From Cyanobacteria bacterium REEB67 (GTDB lineage: Bacteria; Cyanobacteriota; Vampirovibrionia; Obscuribacterales; Obscuribacteraceae), in assembly GCA_018971775.1 (NCBI GenBank), contig JAGXAB010000040.1:1-56277 (forward strand): DNA of 56,277 bases. The letters run 5' to 3'. Numbering within the stretch: position 1 is the stretch's first letter; each line of letters starts with the position of its first letter. This document shows positions 18,391 through 26,181 of this stretch, piece after piece. The position numbers were made by a program, and so were the translations under genes. The notes under the pieces are model-generated. The model worked only from the letters and a program-made list of their open reading frames with translations, ran no database searches and was not told the origin of the DNA.

Positions 18391-19188
18391 TCATTTCTTG
18401 ATCAAGGCTGCCGCCGGCTTATCCAAAAACCATTCGACAGCCTCGCGTTTGCACAAATTTGCCACCAGTTGTGCCGGTAGACTCAATTCGGGCCTGGTAA
18501 AAATTTCTTCGAGCACGGTTGCTTTATTTTCTCCGGCCACTAAAAAAAAGACTTTGTATGCGCTAGCTATAACATTTTTGGTCAGGGTCAATCTCTCAAT
18601 TGTTCGATTTGTTGCCGCATCTTCAAACTGATTGGCGACGAAAAATCTTTTATCTTCGGAAAGGGCCGGACTGCCCGGGAACAAAGAAGCAGTATGTCCG
18701 TCGCCGCCAAGGCCGAGTAAAACGAGAGAAAAACGGGGCCAGCCCGAACCGCCCGAGCCAACCCCTTGATGATCGCCGTCTTCGAGCTTAAAAAAGCGGC
18801 GAATCGCCTGCTCATAACGCCGCGCCGATTCAACCGGATCTTTTTGTTGATTGATTGTCGGAAAAACATTGGTCGAGGGAATGGAAATGCGCGAAAGCAA
18901 AGACTCGCTGATCATTTTATAGTTGCTGTCGCCGTTGTCATGCGCCACACAACGCTCGTCGCCAAGAAACAAATAGGTCTTATTCCAGGGAAAGACGCCT
19001 TCAGGCAGCCGGGCCAGGTTGCTGTAGAGACCGCGCGGCGTATTGCCCCCGGCCAGAGCGATGGAAAAGATGCCGTGCTGGGTGATGCATTGATTAGCCA
19101 GTGCGGTAATGGCGGACGTCAGATCGGCGAAGAGCTTATCTTCGTCATCTGCGATATGTACCTGAAAACCGTTGATTTGCTCGGTCAT
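18391..19188 (-). CDS. pgl: 6-phosphogluconolactonase
   Basis: Hydrolyses 6-phosphogluconolactone to 6-phosphogluconate, the step before Gnd. The 265-residue protein belongs to the NagB/DevB fold family: FSIALAGGNTPRGLYSNL, LFLGDERCVAHDNGDSNY and LVLLGLGGDGHTASLFPG are all typical Pgl motifs. ATG at 19188 is used; a TTG five codons upstream is possible. It is first in the pgl-gnd operon. Glucose-6-phosphate dehydrogenase (zwf) is not in the window. Confidence 0.92.
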   Translation of the reverse strand: MTEQINGFQVHIADDEDKLFADLTSAITALANQCITQHGIFSIALAGGNTPRGLYSNLARLPEGVFPWNKTYLFLGDERCVAHDNGDSNYKMISESLLSRISIPSTNVFPTINQQKDPVESARRYEQAIRRFFKLEDGDHQGVGSGGSGWPRFSLVLLGLGGDGHTASLFPGSPALSEDKRFFVANQFEDAATNRTIERLTLTKNVIASAYKVFFLVAGENKATVLEEIFTRPELSLPAQLVANLCKREAVEWFLDKPAAALIKK

Positions 19189-19418
19189 AGCCTTTGCGAT
19201 CAAAAAGTCAGCCCGGGTAAATTAGCATGAGGGCGTGATTTTAGCACTAAATCTATATATTAAATGGCCAATTTACAGCCCACCTTATTTACAAGGCTAA
19301 TTGACAAGAAGTTATCTCGGAAAAGGCGAACCGGCCAAGGCAGTTAAAATTGACCGCCCGGACAAGCAGAGCATGCCGCACCAAATGCGGTATCAGGAGC
19401 CAATCCAGCCGGGCGCTT

Positions 19419-19994
19419 TCAGTCAGGAATCAGATCGTCAGATTGTACATTTATCACTCTTACGCCGCGCCCATCCAGATAGTCGACGACATCGCGTCCC
19501 TGATTGCTCATCGGCCAGAGCGGCACTTCCATATCAGTGTAGGCAGTGTGAAAAATTATCGAAGCCGAGTCGGGATAGGGATAATATTCGGCATAACTGA
19601 CATCGTCGAGCAGAATCATCTTAACACCACGCTGTTTGCGCAAGCGGTCGATGACGACAAGGACGACTTCCGTTTCGGTGAGTTCGAGGACATAATCGCG
19701 ACAGCTATCACGCAAAAGCGAAAAACTCATCAGGGCCAGACAAAAGCCGAATGTAATGCTAGTCAAAAGGACCAGTGCGGCCCAGATCAGATTTTGCTGG
19801 GCGGCAATGATCGCCACGGTCATCCAGACCAGGACAAAGGCCCAACCCAGGGCGATACCGGTGCAAAGAGGGATAAGGCCGACCCGCTTTTTGTGCGGAT
19901 TTGATGTGAGAGTTATATGTGTCGCGCTAAGGGCTGTCATACAGGTCGGATTTGCCCCCAGGTAAACACAGGATAAGACAAGCGCTTTATCCAT
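19419..19994 (-). CDS. Small two-helix membrane protein, PH-like C-terminus possible
   Basis: About 190 residues. Two hydrophobic segments (about residues 42-66 and 72-94 from the ATG at 19994) are followed by a soluble region rich in beta-strands (YVLELTETEVVLVVIDRLR, then VSYAEYYPYPDSASIIFHT) that looks like a bacterial PH-type or photosystem-assembly-like membrane protein domain, not assigned with confidence. A second in-frame ATG at 19940 would remove 18 residues and is equally plausible; neither has a strong ribosome-binding site. It lies 41 bases downstream of the CPBP protease gene, likely in one operon. Confidence 0.6.
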   Translation of the reverse strand: MDKALVLSCVYLGANPTCMTALSATHITLTSNPHKKRVGLIPLCTGIALGWAFVLVWMTVAIIAAQQNLIWAALVLLTSITFGFCLALMSFSLLRDSCRDYVLELTETEVVLVVIDRLRKQRGVKMILLDDVSYAEYYPYPDSASIIFHTAYTDMEVPLWPMSNQGRDVVDYLDGRGVRVINVQSDDLIPD

Positions 19995-20035
19995 TTGTGC
20001 CCAATTTGGGAGCTTTCTATAACGACTAGACGGCA

Positions 20036-21592
20036 TCAACCGCCGAAAGCGACCATCATCAAGATCAAAGTACCGGAATTCCACAGGCAATGGGCCACCA
20101 TAGAAGGTACGAGGCTCTTGGTCCGCTCCATCACCAGGGCAAATATGGCTCCGAGGATAAACAATTGCAGGAAGGCGCCAAAGTCCATGTGTACGGCGGC
20201 AAAAACAGCGGCCGAAACGACAACCGAGAAGAAAACCCCGTGCTTGGCCCTGAGCGAGGTATAGAGGAAGCCGCGGAACAACGTTTCTTCGCAAATGGCG
20301 GGTACCACGCCCAGTACAAAAACAAAGAGGAAGATGATAAACCAGCTATCGGAGCGCACCACTTCCGAGATAATCGGCAAGATCGGATTGGCCGACCCCT
20401 GGGACTGCAGATTTTTCGAGATCACGGCACTGGCCATTATCAGCGGTATGGCACAGAGCCAGGCTGTGACCCCAGCAAGAATCAAACGGAAGGGATGAAA
20501 CTGGCCGTTGACCTTGAAGCGCAACTTGACCGCATCGAGGAAGCGCACGCCGGTCGGTCGAATGGCGATAAGCCAGGCCAGAATCAGCGATGGTACATTG
20601 TTGAGAGTGTAAAAAATAAAGATCGTCAGTCCGATGGTGAAAGGATCAATAGGCCCGCTCGGCCGTTTGATAAATTTGGCCAGACCACCCATCAAAGGCG
20701 AGCAGACGCATTCGAGGGCCAACCAGCCGATCAGGACACCATAGATCTTCAGGGTGCCATAATCCAGGGGAGCGGCAATCAGGGCGCGGTCTTGATCGGA
20801 AGTAAGCTGGCGCGGCCAGAAGAAAAACTGGCCGATGAAAAGCAGGGTGCCAACGAGGCCAAGACAAACGGCTGTGATCAGCAGGCAGATAACGCGCAGC
20901 AAATAAGACTGCAAATGGCTGCGATAGTCGGCTAGCAGTTTGTCTGCCTGGGCCTTGTCTGCGGCGGCGCGATAGACCTCGATCGTGGCCACGTCGCGGA
21001 ACCAGCCTTTGGAAGTGAGAGTCTGCACGACGGTCAGGGCTTCAGGGACAGTGGCGGCAGCAATTTCGTGCTTTTCGTAGAGACGCTCGATCAAAAGACC
21101 AGCCGGAGCAGCATTTGCCTCTTTCATGGCGCGCAGTTTTTCGAGACCGGCGCTGATTTGAGCCTTGTTGCGAGATTCGCCGGCAATGACCAATAATCGA
21201 AAAGCCATCGCCACCGAATTTGGATCGTGCTCAGCGGCGGTCCTGGCAAACTTCAGTGCCTGGCCGCGCATTTCATCGATCATTTCCTTAGTCTTGGAGT
21301 CGCTCTCGTGGCCGATTGAAGCCACGCCGGATTCCCGCAAAAAGTCGTCGAAAGCCGACGAGAGCTTGATCACGAATTCCGACTGGGAAGAATCCATGAC
21401 AGCCAGACTTTTTTTGTCGTGGTCCTTATCGGCAAGCGGCTGATAGAAGGTATAGCCGACCAGAGCCGTACAGGCGACGAGCAGAGCAATAACGGCGGCT
21501 CGGCGCTTCGAGACGTCCTTTATGAAATACGCAGCAAGGCCGGTGCATAGAATGAGCACCTGCAAAATTTGGAGGACCAGGGCCTTGGCCAC
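20036..21592 (-). CDS. CPBP-family intramembrane glutamic endopeptidase
   Basis: A 518-residue membrane protein. Residues about 10-45 hold one or two membrane helices, 50-215 a soluble helical domain, and 220-518 several membrane helices ending in the CPBP/Abi domain. The three catalytic motifs are visible: EExxxR at 435-440, FAAVH ending at His468, and HCLWN (His501, Asn505). These enzymes cleave within or next to membranes; bacterial members have been linked to bacteriocin immunity or prenyl-protein-like processing, but the substrate here is unknown. The large soluble N-terminal part is unusual for the family. Neighbours are a Gly-tailed membrane protein upstream and a small membrane protein downstream. 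Confidence 0.88.
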   Translation of the reverse strand: MAKALVLQILQVLILCTGLAAYFIKDVSKRRAAVIALLVACTALVGYTFYQPLADKDHDKKSLAVMDSSQSEFVIKLSSAFDDFLRESGVASIGHESDSKTKEMIDEMRGQALKFARTAAEHDPNSVAMAFRLLVIAGESRNKAQISAGLEKLRAMKEANAAPAGLLIERLYEKHEIAAATVPEALTVVQTLTSKGWFRDVATIEVYRAAADKAQADKLLADYRSHLQSYLLRVICLLITAVCLGLVGTLLFIGQFFFWPRQLTSDQDRALIAAPLDYGTLKIYGVLIGWLALECVCSPLMGGLAKFIKRPSGPIDPFTIGLTIFIFYTLNNVPSLILAWLIAIRPTGVRFLDAVKLRFKVNGQFHPFRLILAGVTAWLCAIPLIMASAVISKNLQSQGSANPILPIISEVVRSDSWFIIFLFVFVLGVVPAICEETLFRGFLYTSLRAKHGVFFSVVVSAAVFAAVHMDFGAFLQLFILGAIFALVMERTKSLVPSMVAHCLWNSGTLILMMVAFGG

Positions 21593-21659
21593 CGAGCGAA
21601 AGCTCCTTACGTCTGGCGATTAGTAAATGTAGGACATATAAGCCCCAAGTCGGCCAATT

Positions 21660-21980
21660 TTAACCGCCGCCGCCGTCGCCGCCGCCGGAGAAGAATCCGC
21701 CACCGTACTCGCCCAACTGGCCGAAACCTGAGAATTCGCCATAATCGCCAAAGCCATCAAGACCGCCGAAGCCGGTGCCGGTATCGTGCAAGAAGTCTTT
21801 GTCGTTGCCGGGGAACATGTTTGGGTCGCCCTGAGGCACCTGATCTGCATAGTATCCCCAGGGGAAACCTTTGACCAGGCGACGTCTCATCAAAAAGCGC
21901 GGCATGGCTATATAGCCAAGCGAAAGCATGACGATCGAGACGAAGCAGAACTCAAAAAGGCTAATATTCCAGAAATTCAT
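21660..21980 (-). CDS. Small membrane protein with glycine-rich tail
   Basis: About 106 residues: one N-terminal membrane helix (about residues 7-27), a short basic stretch (RFLMRRRLVKG), then a tail of about 50 residues made almost entirely of Gly, Phe, Asp, Ser and Tyr, ending in GGGDGGGG. ATG at 21980 is chosen; a GTG 30 bases upstream lacks a ribosome-binding site. It sits between a CopG-type regulator gene and the CPBP protease gene in the same direction. No family recognised. Such tails occur in surface-exposed or self-associating proteins; function unknown. Confidence 0.6.
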   Translation of the reverse strand: MNFWNISLFEFCFVSIVMLSLGYIAMPRFLMRRRLVKGFPWGYYADQVPQGDPNMFPGNDKDFLHDTGTGFGGLDGFGDYGEFSGFGQLGEYGGGFFSGGGDGGGG

Positions 21981-22043
21981 TGCTGGATCGTACGGCTGAT
22001 AAGACCGCACGTCAACAGCTAGGATTGAATTATAGTGGGAATA

Positions 22044-22250
22044 TTACTCAGCGTCGGTCAGAAGGGCAATTTTCTGAGGGCCAACCTGGCTGACTTGCAT
22101 GCGCGGGCTTTGATTGCGTTTAAAGCTATCAGTGTAACGACGCAGCGCTTCTCTTATCAGATCTGAGCGAGTTCTATGCTCCACTGACGCCACAAAATCA
22201 ATTTGCTCAAGCAAACCAGGTGGCAGAGCAACAAGTACTTTCTTCGGCAT
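22044..22250 (-). CDS. Ribbon-helix-helix (CopG-family) DNA-binding protein
   Basis: A 68-residue protein starting MPKKVLVALPPGLLEQID, with a beta-strand followed by two helices containing RTRSDLIREALRRY, which is the CopG/Arc/MetJ pattern. A strong AAGGA ribosome-binding site precedes the ATG. Such proteins bind DNA as dimers and often serve as antitoxins or autorepressors. No obvious toxin gene is adjacent: the next gene in the same direction encodes a Gly-rich membrane protein. It is therefore more likely a stand-alone regulator. Confidence 0.8.
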   Translation of the reverse strand: MPKKVLVALPPGLLEQIDFVASVEHRTRSDLIREALRRYTDSFKRNQSPRMQVSQVGPQKIALLTDAE

Positions 22251-22569
22251 TCTCGTTCCTTTTGTAGATTCCCAAAAAGTATTAAACTCAAAATTGCGAA
22301 ACCGAGCGAACCCACTACTAAATAGGCAAAGCGAAATAGGCGAATAACTAGACGAACTGCGAGAGAACCGTCTATGCTACGCGTGAACCGCTGATTTCCA
22401 CATACAAATCTACACGCTACGGAGACCTTTTTAAAGGCCCAAACCGACTCTAAATGCTGAAAAATGCACAAACTTACATAAAAGGTTTCTTGGAAATTAC
22501 CGTTAGTGAGCACATTGATCAAAGCCTGATACCATGCGGATATCGAAAGAACATATAGACTAGATCCTG
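22251..22569. other. Divergent intergenic region, CopG-type gene / selD
   Basis: A 319-base, comparatively AT-rich spacer between the leftward CopG-type gene and the rightward selD. An open frame of about 120 codons on the minus strand (22157-22522) overlaps the CopG gene and has no family resemblance, so I treat it as non-coding. An eight-base motif, AAATAGGC, with one intervening AAAGCG, occurs twice near 22320. No riboswitch, terminator or RNA gene could be identified. Confidence 0.5.
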
Positions 22570-23751
22570 ATGACTATAAATCGCCCCAAAGACTCTTCGT
22601 CCGAATTTTCAGCAAATTCCGGATCTGAAATTTCCAAAGATCGAAAAGTCGATCTGCAGGGAAATGCGCAAAATATTTCGGGGCGAGATTCTGGAAAAGG
22701 CTCTGGTAAGTGCCCGACGAAGTTGACCACTAACGTAAAAGCGGCTGGCTGTGCGGCGAAGATGAGCTCACACGAACTCAAGCAAATCCTGGCCGGCTTA
22801 CCGAAAGTACACGATCCAAATTTACTCAGTAGTATCACAAACTTTGAAGATGCAGCCGTCTATAAATTGAATGACGACCAAGCCGTGATACAGACGGTTG
22901 ATTTTTTTCCACCCGTGGTCGACGATCCTTATCTCTTCGGTCAGATAGCCGCTACCAATGCGCTATCCGACATATACGCAATGGGAGGCACACCACTACT
23001 GGCACTCGCTATATTCAGCTTTCCCACTTGCGATTTTCCCCTTTCGATCGCTGCCGAAATTTTGCGTGGTGGCGCCGACCAGGTGATGCGTGCCGGAGCG
23101 ATGGTAGTCGGCGGTCACTCTATCCAGGGAAGCGAAACACTTTACGGTCTGGCCGTCACCGGAATGATTGCCCCCAGGGCGATGCTCACCAACGGCGGTG
23201 CCAAACCAGGCGACGCAATTGTCATGACAAAAGCTCTCGGCACCGGTGTCAGCTTACTTGCACTGAAAGCCGAACTGCTCGCCGACGACGAAAGGGCTAT
23301 GCTCTTCAGCTCGCTCACCACCTTGAACAATCGCCCGCTCGCCGTCCTCAAAGGCGTCGATATTCACGCCTGCACGGATATCACCGGCTTCGGGCTTATT
23401 GGTCACATCCACGAAATGACAAAGGCGAGCAAACTGGCAGCGGCGATCAAAGTCAGTGCTTTACGATTTTTACCTTCCTGCCTGGAACTGGCCAGGGAAG
23501 GTCTGGTGCCTGCGGGCAGCTACGGTAATCGAAAATCCTTCGAGTCCAATGTTTCTTATATAAATGATCTGCCGCTGGAAGTAAGCGACCTCCTCTACGA
23601 TCCTCAGACCGCAGGCGGCCTGCTCTTTGCCGTCGCCCCGAGCGATCTAGACGAGGTCTTGGGCAAATTGCATGGCGATCGGATCGAAGCCAGTCATATC
23701 GGCCAGTTTTTAGAAGGCATACCAGGCCATATCGACATCATGGTCAACTAG
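22570..23751 (+). CDS. selD: Selenide, water dikinase (selenophosphate synthase)
   Basis: Makes selenophosphate from selenide and ATP, the selenium donor for Sec-tRNA, selenouridine and some Mo enzymes. The protein is 393 residues, longer than typical because of a polar extension of about 50 residues. The catalytic loop reads KAAGCAAKMS: the essential Cys and the Lys are kept, while the second Cys of the usual C-G-C-K is Ala. Further motifs are QTVDFFPPVVDDPYLFGQIA (metal/ATP Asp), GGHSIQGSE and DITGFGLIGH. It is 13 bases upstream of yedF. The start is the only ATG upstream of the catalytic Cys. Confidence 0.93.
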   Translation: MTINRPKDSSSEFSANSGSEISKDRKVDLQGNAQNISGRDSGKGSGKCPTKLTTNVKAAGCAAKMSSHELKQILAGLPKVHDPNLLSSITNFEDAAVYKLNDDQAVIQTVDFFPPVVDDPYLFGQIAATNALSDIYAMGGTPLLALAIFSFPTCDFPLSIAAEILRGGADQVMRAGAMVVGGHSIQGSETLYGLAVTGMIAPRAMLTNGGAKPGDAIVMTKALGTGVSLLALKAELLADDERAMLFSSLTTLNNRPLAVLKGVDIHACTDITGFGLIGHIHEMTKASKLAAAIKVSALRFLPSCLELAREGLVPAGSYGNRKSFESNVSYINDLPLEVSDLLYDPQTAGGLLFAVAPSDLDEVLGKLHGDRIEASHIGQFLEGIPGHIDIMVN

Positions 23752-23764
23752 GAAAATACAGGCA

Positions 23765-24460
23765 ATGAAAAAAGAAATGGACCTGCGCGGTCTGAGCTGC
23801 CCCGAGCCGGTCTTGCGCACAAAAAAAGCAATCGACGACCAGACGGTGAGCGGCCTGGAAGTGCTGGTCGACGATGAAGTAAATGTCCAAAATCTCGAAC
23901 GTCTGGCAAGATCGCAAAAGTTCACTTTCAAAAAAGAGAATCTTAGCGGTCACTTCCGCCTCACCCTGACACGGGCCGCTGGCATGGCAAAATCAGCAAA
24001 AAGTTCGACAAAAGATGCAGGATACGATGAAGATGATTTAGCGGCTGGACATCGATCAAAAGTACCGACGACGGCGGCGGCACCATCGACGGTATCCCCG
24101 CCCCGCGGTGGTGGCACCGTTGTCTTCCTGGCCAAGGAAACCTTCGGCCAGGGCGCCGATCAAAATCAGGACCACGATTTCAGCCACAATCTGCTAAATG
24201 TCTTCCTGCAAACGGTCCAACAATCTGCTCTTAAACCAAGAGCGATCCTGTTGGCTAACGCCGGCGTCAAATTGATCGATCCCCAATCATCTACATATAA
24301 GGTATTGGAAGATCTGAAAAATGACGGCGTGACAGTGCTTGCCTGCGGTCTCTGCCTCGACTATTACAAGCTCAAGGAAAAGGTGCCCGTCGAGCAGATC
24401 ACAAATATGTTTGCCATCTGCGAATATCTCTTCGCCGCCGATCAGGTGATCAGCCCCTAG
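23765..24460 (+). CDS. yedF: Selenium metabolism protein YedF (TusA-DsrE-like)
   Basis: A 231-residue fusion: an N-terminal TusA/SirA-like domain (residues 4-72, starting MDLRGLSCPEPVL with the CPxP motif) and a C-terminal DsrE-like domain (about 115-231, GGTVVFLAKETFGQG and TVLACGLCLDYY). A low-complexity linker of about 40 residues joins them. YedF proteins co-occur with selD and are thought to handle selenium or sulfur delivery. It starts 13 bases after selD, so the two form an operon. No selA, selB or tRNA-Sec is in the window, so the final user of the selenophosphate is unknown. Confidence 0.88.
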   Translation: MKKEMDLRGLSCPEPVLRTKKAIDDQTVSGLEVLVDDEVNVQNLERLARSQKFTFKKENLSGHFRLTLTRAAGMAKSAKSSTKDAGYDEDDLAAGHRSKVPTTAAAPSTVSPPRGGGTVVFLAKETFGQGADQNQDHDFSHNLLNVFLQTVQQSALKPRAILLANAGVKLIDPQSSTYKVLEDLKNDGVTVLACGLCLDYYKLKEKVPVEQITNMFAICEYLFAADQVISP

Positions 24461-24479
24461 GCTGATGCAACGGAGCGCT

Positions 24480-24626
24480 CTAAAACTGGCTGGTATTGTT
24501 GTCGAAATCGCCTTTGAAGACACGCACCATCATCCAGGAGACCAGAGCGGTCAGGGTGAGCAAAACAATGATCACGCCAACCGAAAGGGAGTGAAACATG
24601 TCGAATATCTGTTCGATGGCTTCCAT
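24480..24626 (-). CDS. 48-residue single-pass membrane peptide
   Basis: A short frame starting ATG at 24626 and ending TAG at 24480. Residues 1-13 are amphipathic (MEAIEQIFDMFHS), 14-33 a clean hydrophobic helix (VGVIIVLLTLTALVSWMM), then VRVFKGDFDNNTSQF. An AGG lies 9 bases upstream of the ATG. It is 74 bases downstream of the PfkB kinase gene on the same strand and converges with yedF. Hydrophobic pattern, charge distribution and a ribosome-binding site support it being real. Function unknown. Confidence 0.55.
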   Translation of the reverse strand: MEAIEQIFDMFHSLSVGVIIVLLTLTALVSWMMVRVFKGDFDNNTSQF

Positions 24627-24700
24627 GGCAAAATACCTGATCTTTCCGACAGCCTTCAGACTATCAGCAATATATGCGCCCCGATAGGGGCAGAAAGGCC

Positions 24701-25750
24701 TTAAGTGGGAATCTCACCACGATTGTTGCCGCTGACCGCAAGCAGTGACTCGACTTCATCGAGGCTAGGCAGCCCCTCAGAAGCGGAGACGGTGCGCGTT
24801 GCCAGTGCGCCGGCAGCGTTGGCGAAGCTGGCGTGGGCAAGCCAATCCATCGAATCAAGATCGGCAATTATCTCCGGGCCTTTTTTCGTCCGGGTGAGGC
24901 AGTGTAAAACCGCTGCCACATAGGCATCTCCAGCTCCAACACCGGCAACGGCTTCGAGCTTGTGAGGGGGAGCAAAAATCTGAAAATCAGCTCCGGTTAC
25001 GATCGAGCCGTAGGCACCGAGAGTACAGAGCAAAATGCGTGATCCCGCCTTTTGATGAAACTGGCGGCAAAATTCTTTGAGCACATCCAGGTTAGCGGGC
25101 TCGCCCGGATTTTCGAGAATGCTCGCCAGGGCCACCGGCTCGATTGTCGGCACCAACCAGTAGATCAGTTCGGGTAGATTTACCTTTAGAAGATGGGCCA
25201 GACTCATCGCTTCGCGCACCAGCTTTTGAGCGCGCTCCCCTTCTCCAGTCGGGAAACCGGCGTCGAAAGAGACGAGCAGCCCTGCCTGGCGGGCCTCGCG
25301 GATCGCTTTAATAATGAAGAGATCGCGCGGCTCTACGGTCAGCGATATGCCCGTGGCATGGAGGCAAAAAGCGTCGACGAACATGGCCGGGTCGAATTCA
25401 TCCACAGTCAACTGGTGACAGGCATTAGGTCTGGGCCAGTTGAAAAAGAGATTTTCCCCACCATCATCGGTGAGGATGTAGCACTGCGCCGTTGGAAATT
25501 TGTCGGTCTGAAAAACAAAAGCGGTGTCGACATCGACACCGTCAAAACATTGCAAAAGGTAGTTACCGTGAAGGTCCGCGCCCACCTTAGCGACCAGGCG
25601 CACGTCACCGCCCAGTCGAGCCAGCCCGAGAGCGACATTGGCCGAGTTGCCACCCAGACTTCTAATAAAGGTATGCGGTTCCTGCCAGGATGCACTGCGG
25701 TTGACTGCTATCCAGTCCACCAATAGCTCCCCGATCGTCACAACTTTCAT
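24701..25750 (-). CDS. PfkB-family carbohydrate kinase
   Basis: A 349-residue ribokinase-like sugar kinase. It shows the N-terminal signature SLGGNSANVALGLARLG (residues 31-47) and the C-terminal ATP/anion-hole motif GVGAGDAYVAA with catalytic Asp275. Closest in general character to fructokinases, but the substrate could be another sugar or nucleoside. It is third in a run Fe-ADH - SCP2-like - PfkB, 20 bases downstream of the SCP2-like gene. That context does not point to a known pathway. Confidence 0.85.
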   Translation of the reverse strand: MKVVTIGELLVDWIAVNRSASWQEPHTFIRSLGGNSANVALGLARLGGDVRLVAKVGADLHGNYLLQCFDGVDVDTAFVFQTDKFPTAQCYILTDDGGENLFFNWPRPNACHQLTVDEFDPAMFVDAFCLHATGISLTVEPRDLFIIKAIREARQAGLLVSFDAGFPTGEGERAQKLVREAMSLAHLLKVNLPELIYWLVPTIEPVALASILENPGEPANLDVLKEFCRQFHQKAGSRILLCTLGAYGSIVTGADFQIFAPPHKLEAVAGVGAGDAYVAAVLHCLTRTKKGPEIIADLDSMDWLAHASFANAAGALATRTVSASEGLPSLDEVESLLAVSGNNRGEIPT

Positions 25751-25770
25751 GTCTTTATCCGATGTCGTAT

Positions 25771-26181
25771 CTATGCTGAGACTTTCAGTCCGTGATCTTT
25801 AATAACGCGAGGATAAAGTGAATAGGCCGGCTTGATGGCCGGCAGCAGCGCCAGAGCCTTATTTACCGGCCCCTTAGAAACAATCTTGCCCTGGATCAAA
25901 GCGAGCGGCACATTGATTTTACCGAGCCAAAAATCATGGGCGACATCCGACTTCATAAACATTTCGACGTTTGGTTTCTTCTGGCATTCGCCGGCCATGA
26001 TGCGCATTTCTTCGCCGTCCGAGCAGTCTACGGTAAGGCGCCCTTCCGGCTCGCGGTAATGAAATTGGACAGTCAAACGGGACGCAAGAAGTGGTTCGGA
26101 CATAGCCGGGTCATTTTTAATCGCAGTCCACAAGTCCACCATCACCCGGTGAAGCTCATCAGTATTGGAATACACCGCCAT
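25771..26181 (-). CDS. SCP2 sterol-carrier-like domain protein
   Basis: A 136-residue protein resembling the SCP2/sterol-transfer fold, with strands in FHYREPEGRLTVDCSDGEE and KPNVEMFMKSDVAHDFWLGK and a C-terminal IVSKGPVNKALALLPAIKPAY, as in bacterial SCP2-like proteins that bind lipids. The ATG at 26181 overlaps the stop of the alcohol dehydrogenase gene by one base (TGATG), with GAGGGG 8 bases upstream. The tight coupling suggests a shared task, possibly presenting a hydrophobic substrate or cofactor to the dehydrogenase (inference). Confidence 0.7.
   Translation of the reverse strand: MAVYSNTDELHRVMVDLWTAIKNDPAMSEPLLASRLTVQFHYREPEGRLTVDCSDGEEMRIMAGECQKKPNVEMFMKSDVAHDFWLGKINVPLALIQGKIVSKGPVNKALALLPAIKPAYSLYPRVIKDHGLKVSA

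Noticed and set aside
22044..22250. Toxin-antitoxin module with the CopG-type protein as antitoxin
   Set aside because: No toxin-like gene on either side; the nearest genes encode a Gly-rich membrane protein and SelD.
22157..22522. 121-codon minus-strand frame upstream of selD
   Set aside because: Overlaps the CopG-type gene in another frame, has no ribosome-binding site, and resembles no family.
22570..24460. Selenocysteine codon in selD or yedF
   Set aside because: Both frames are open to normal stops, and the catalytic position of SelD is a Cys codon.
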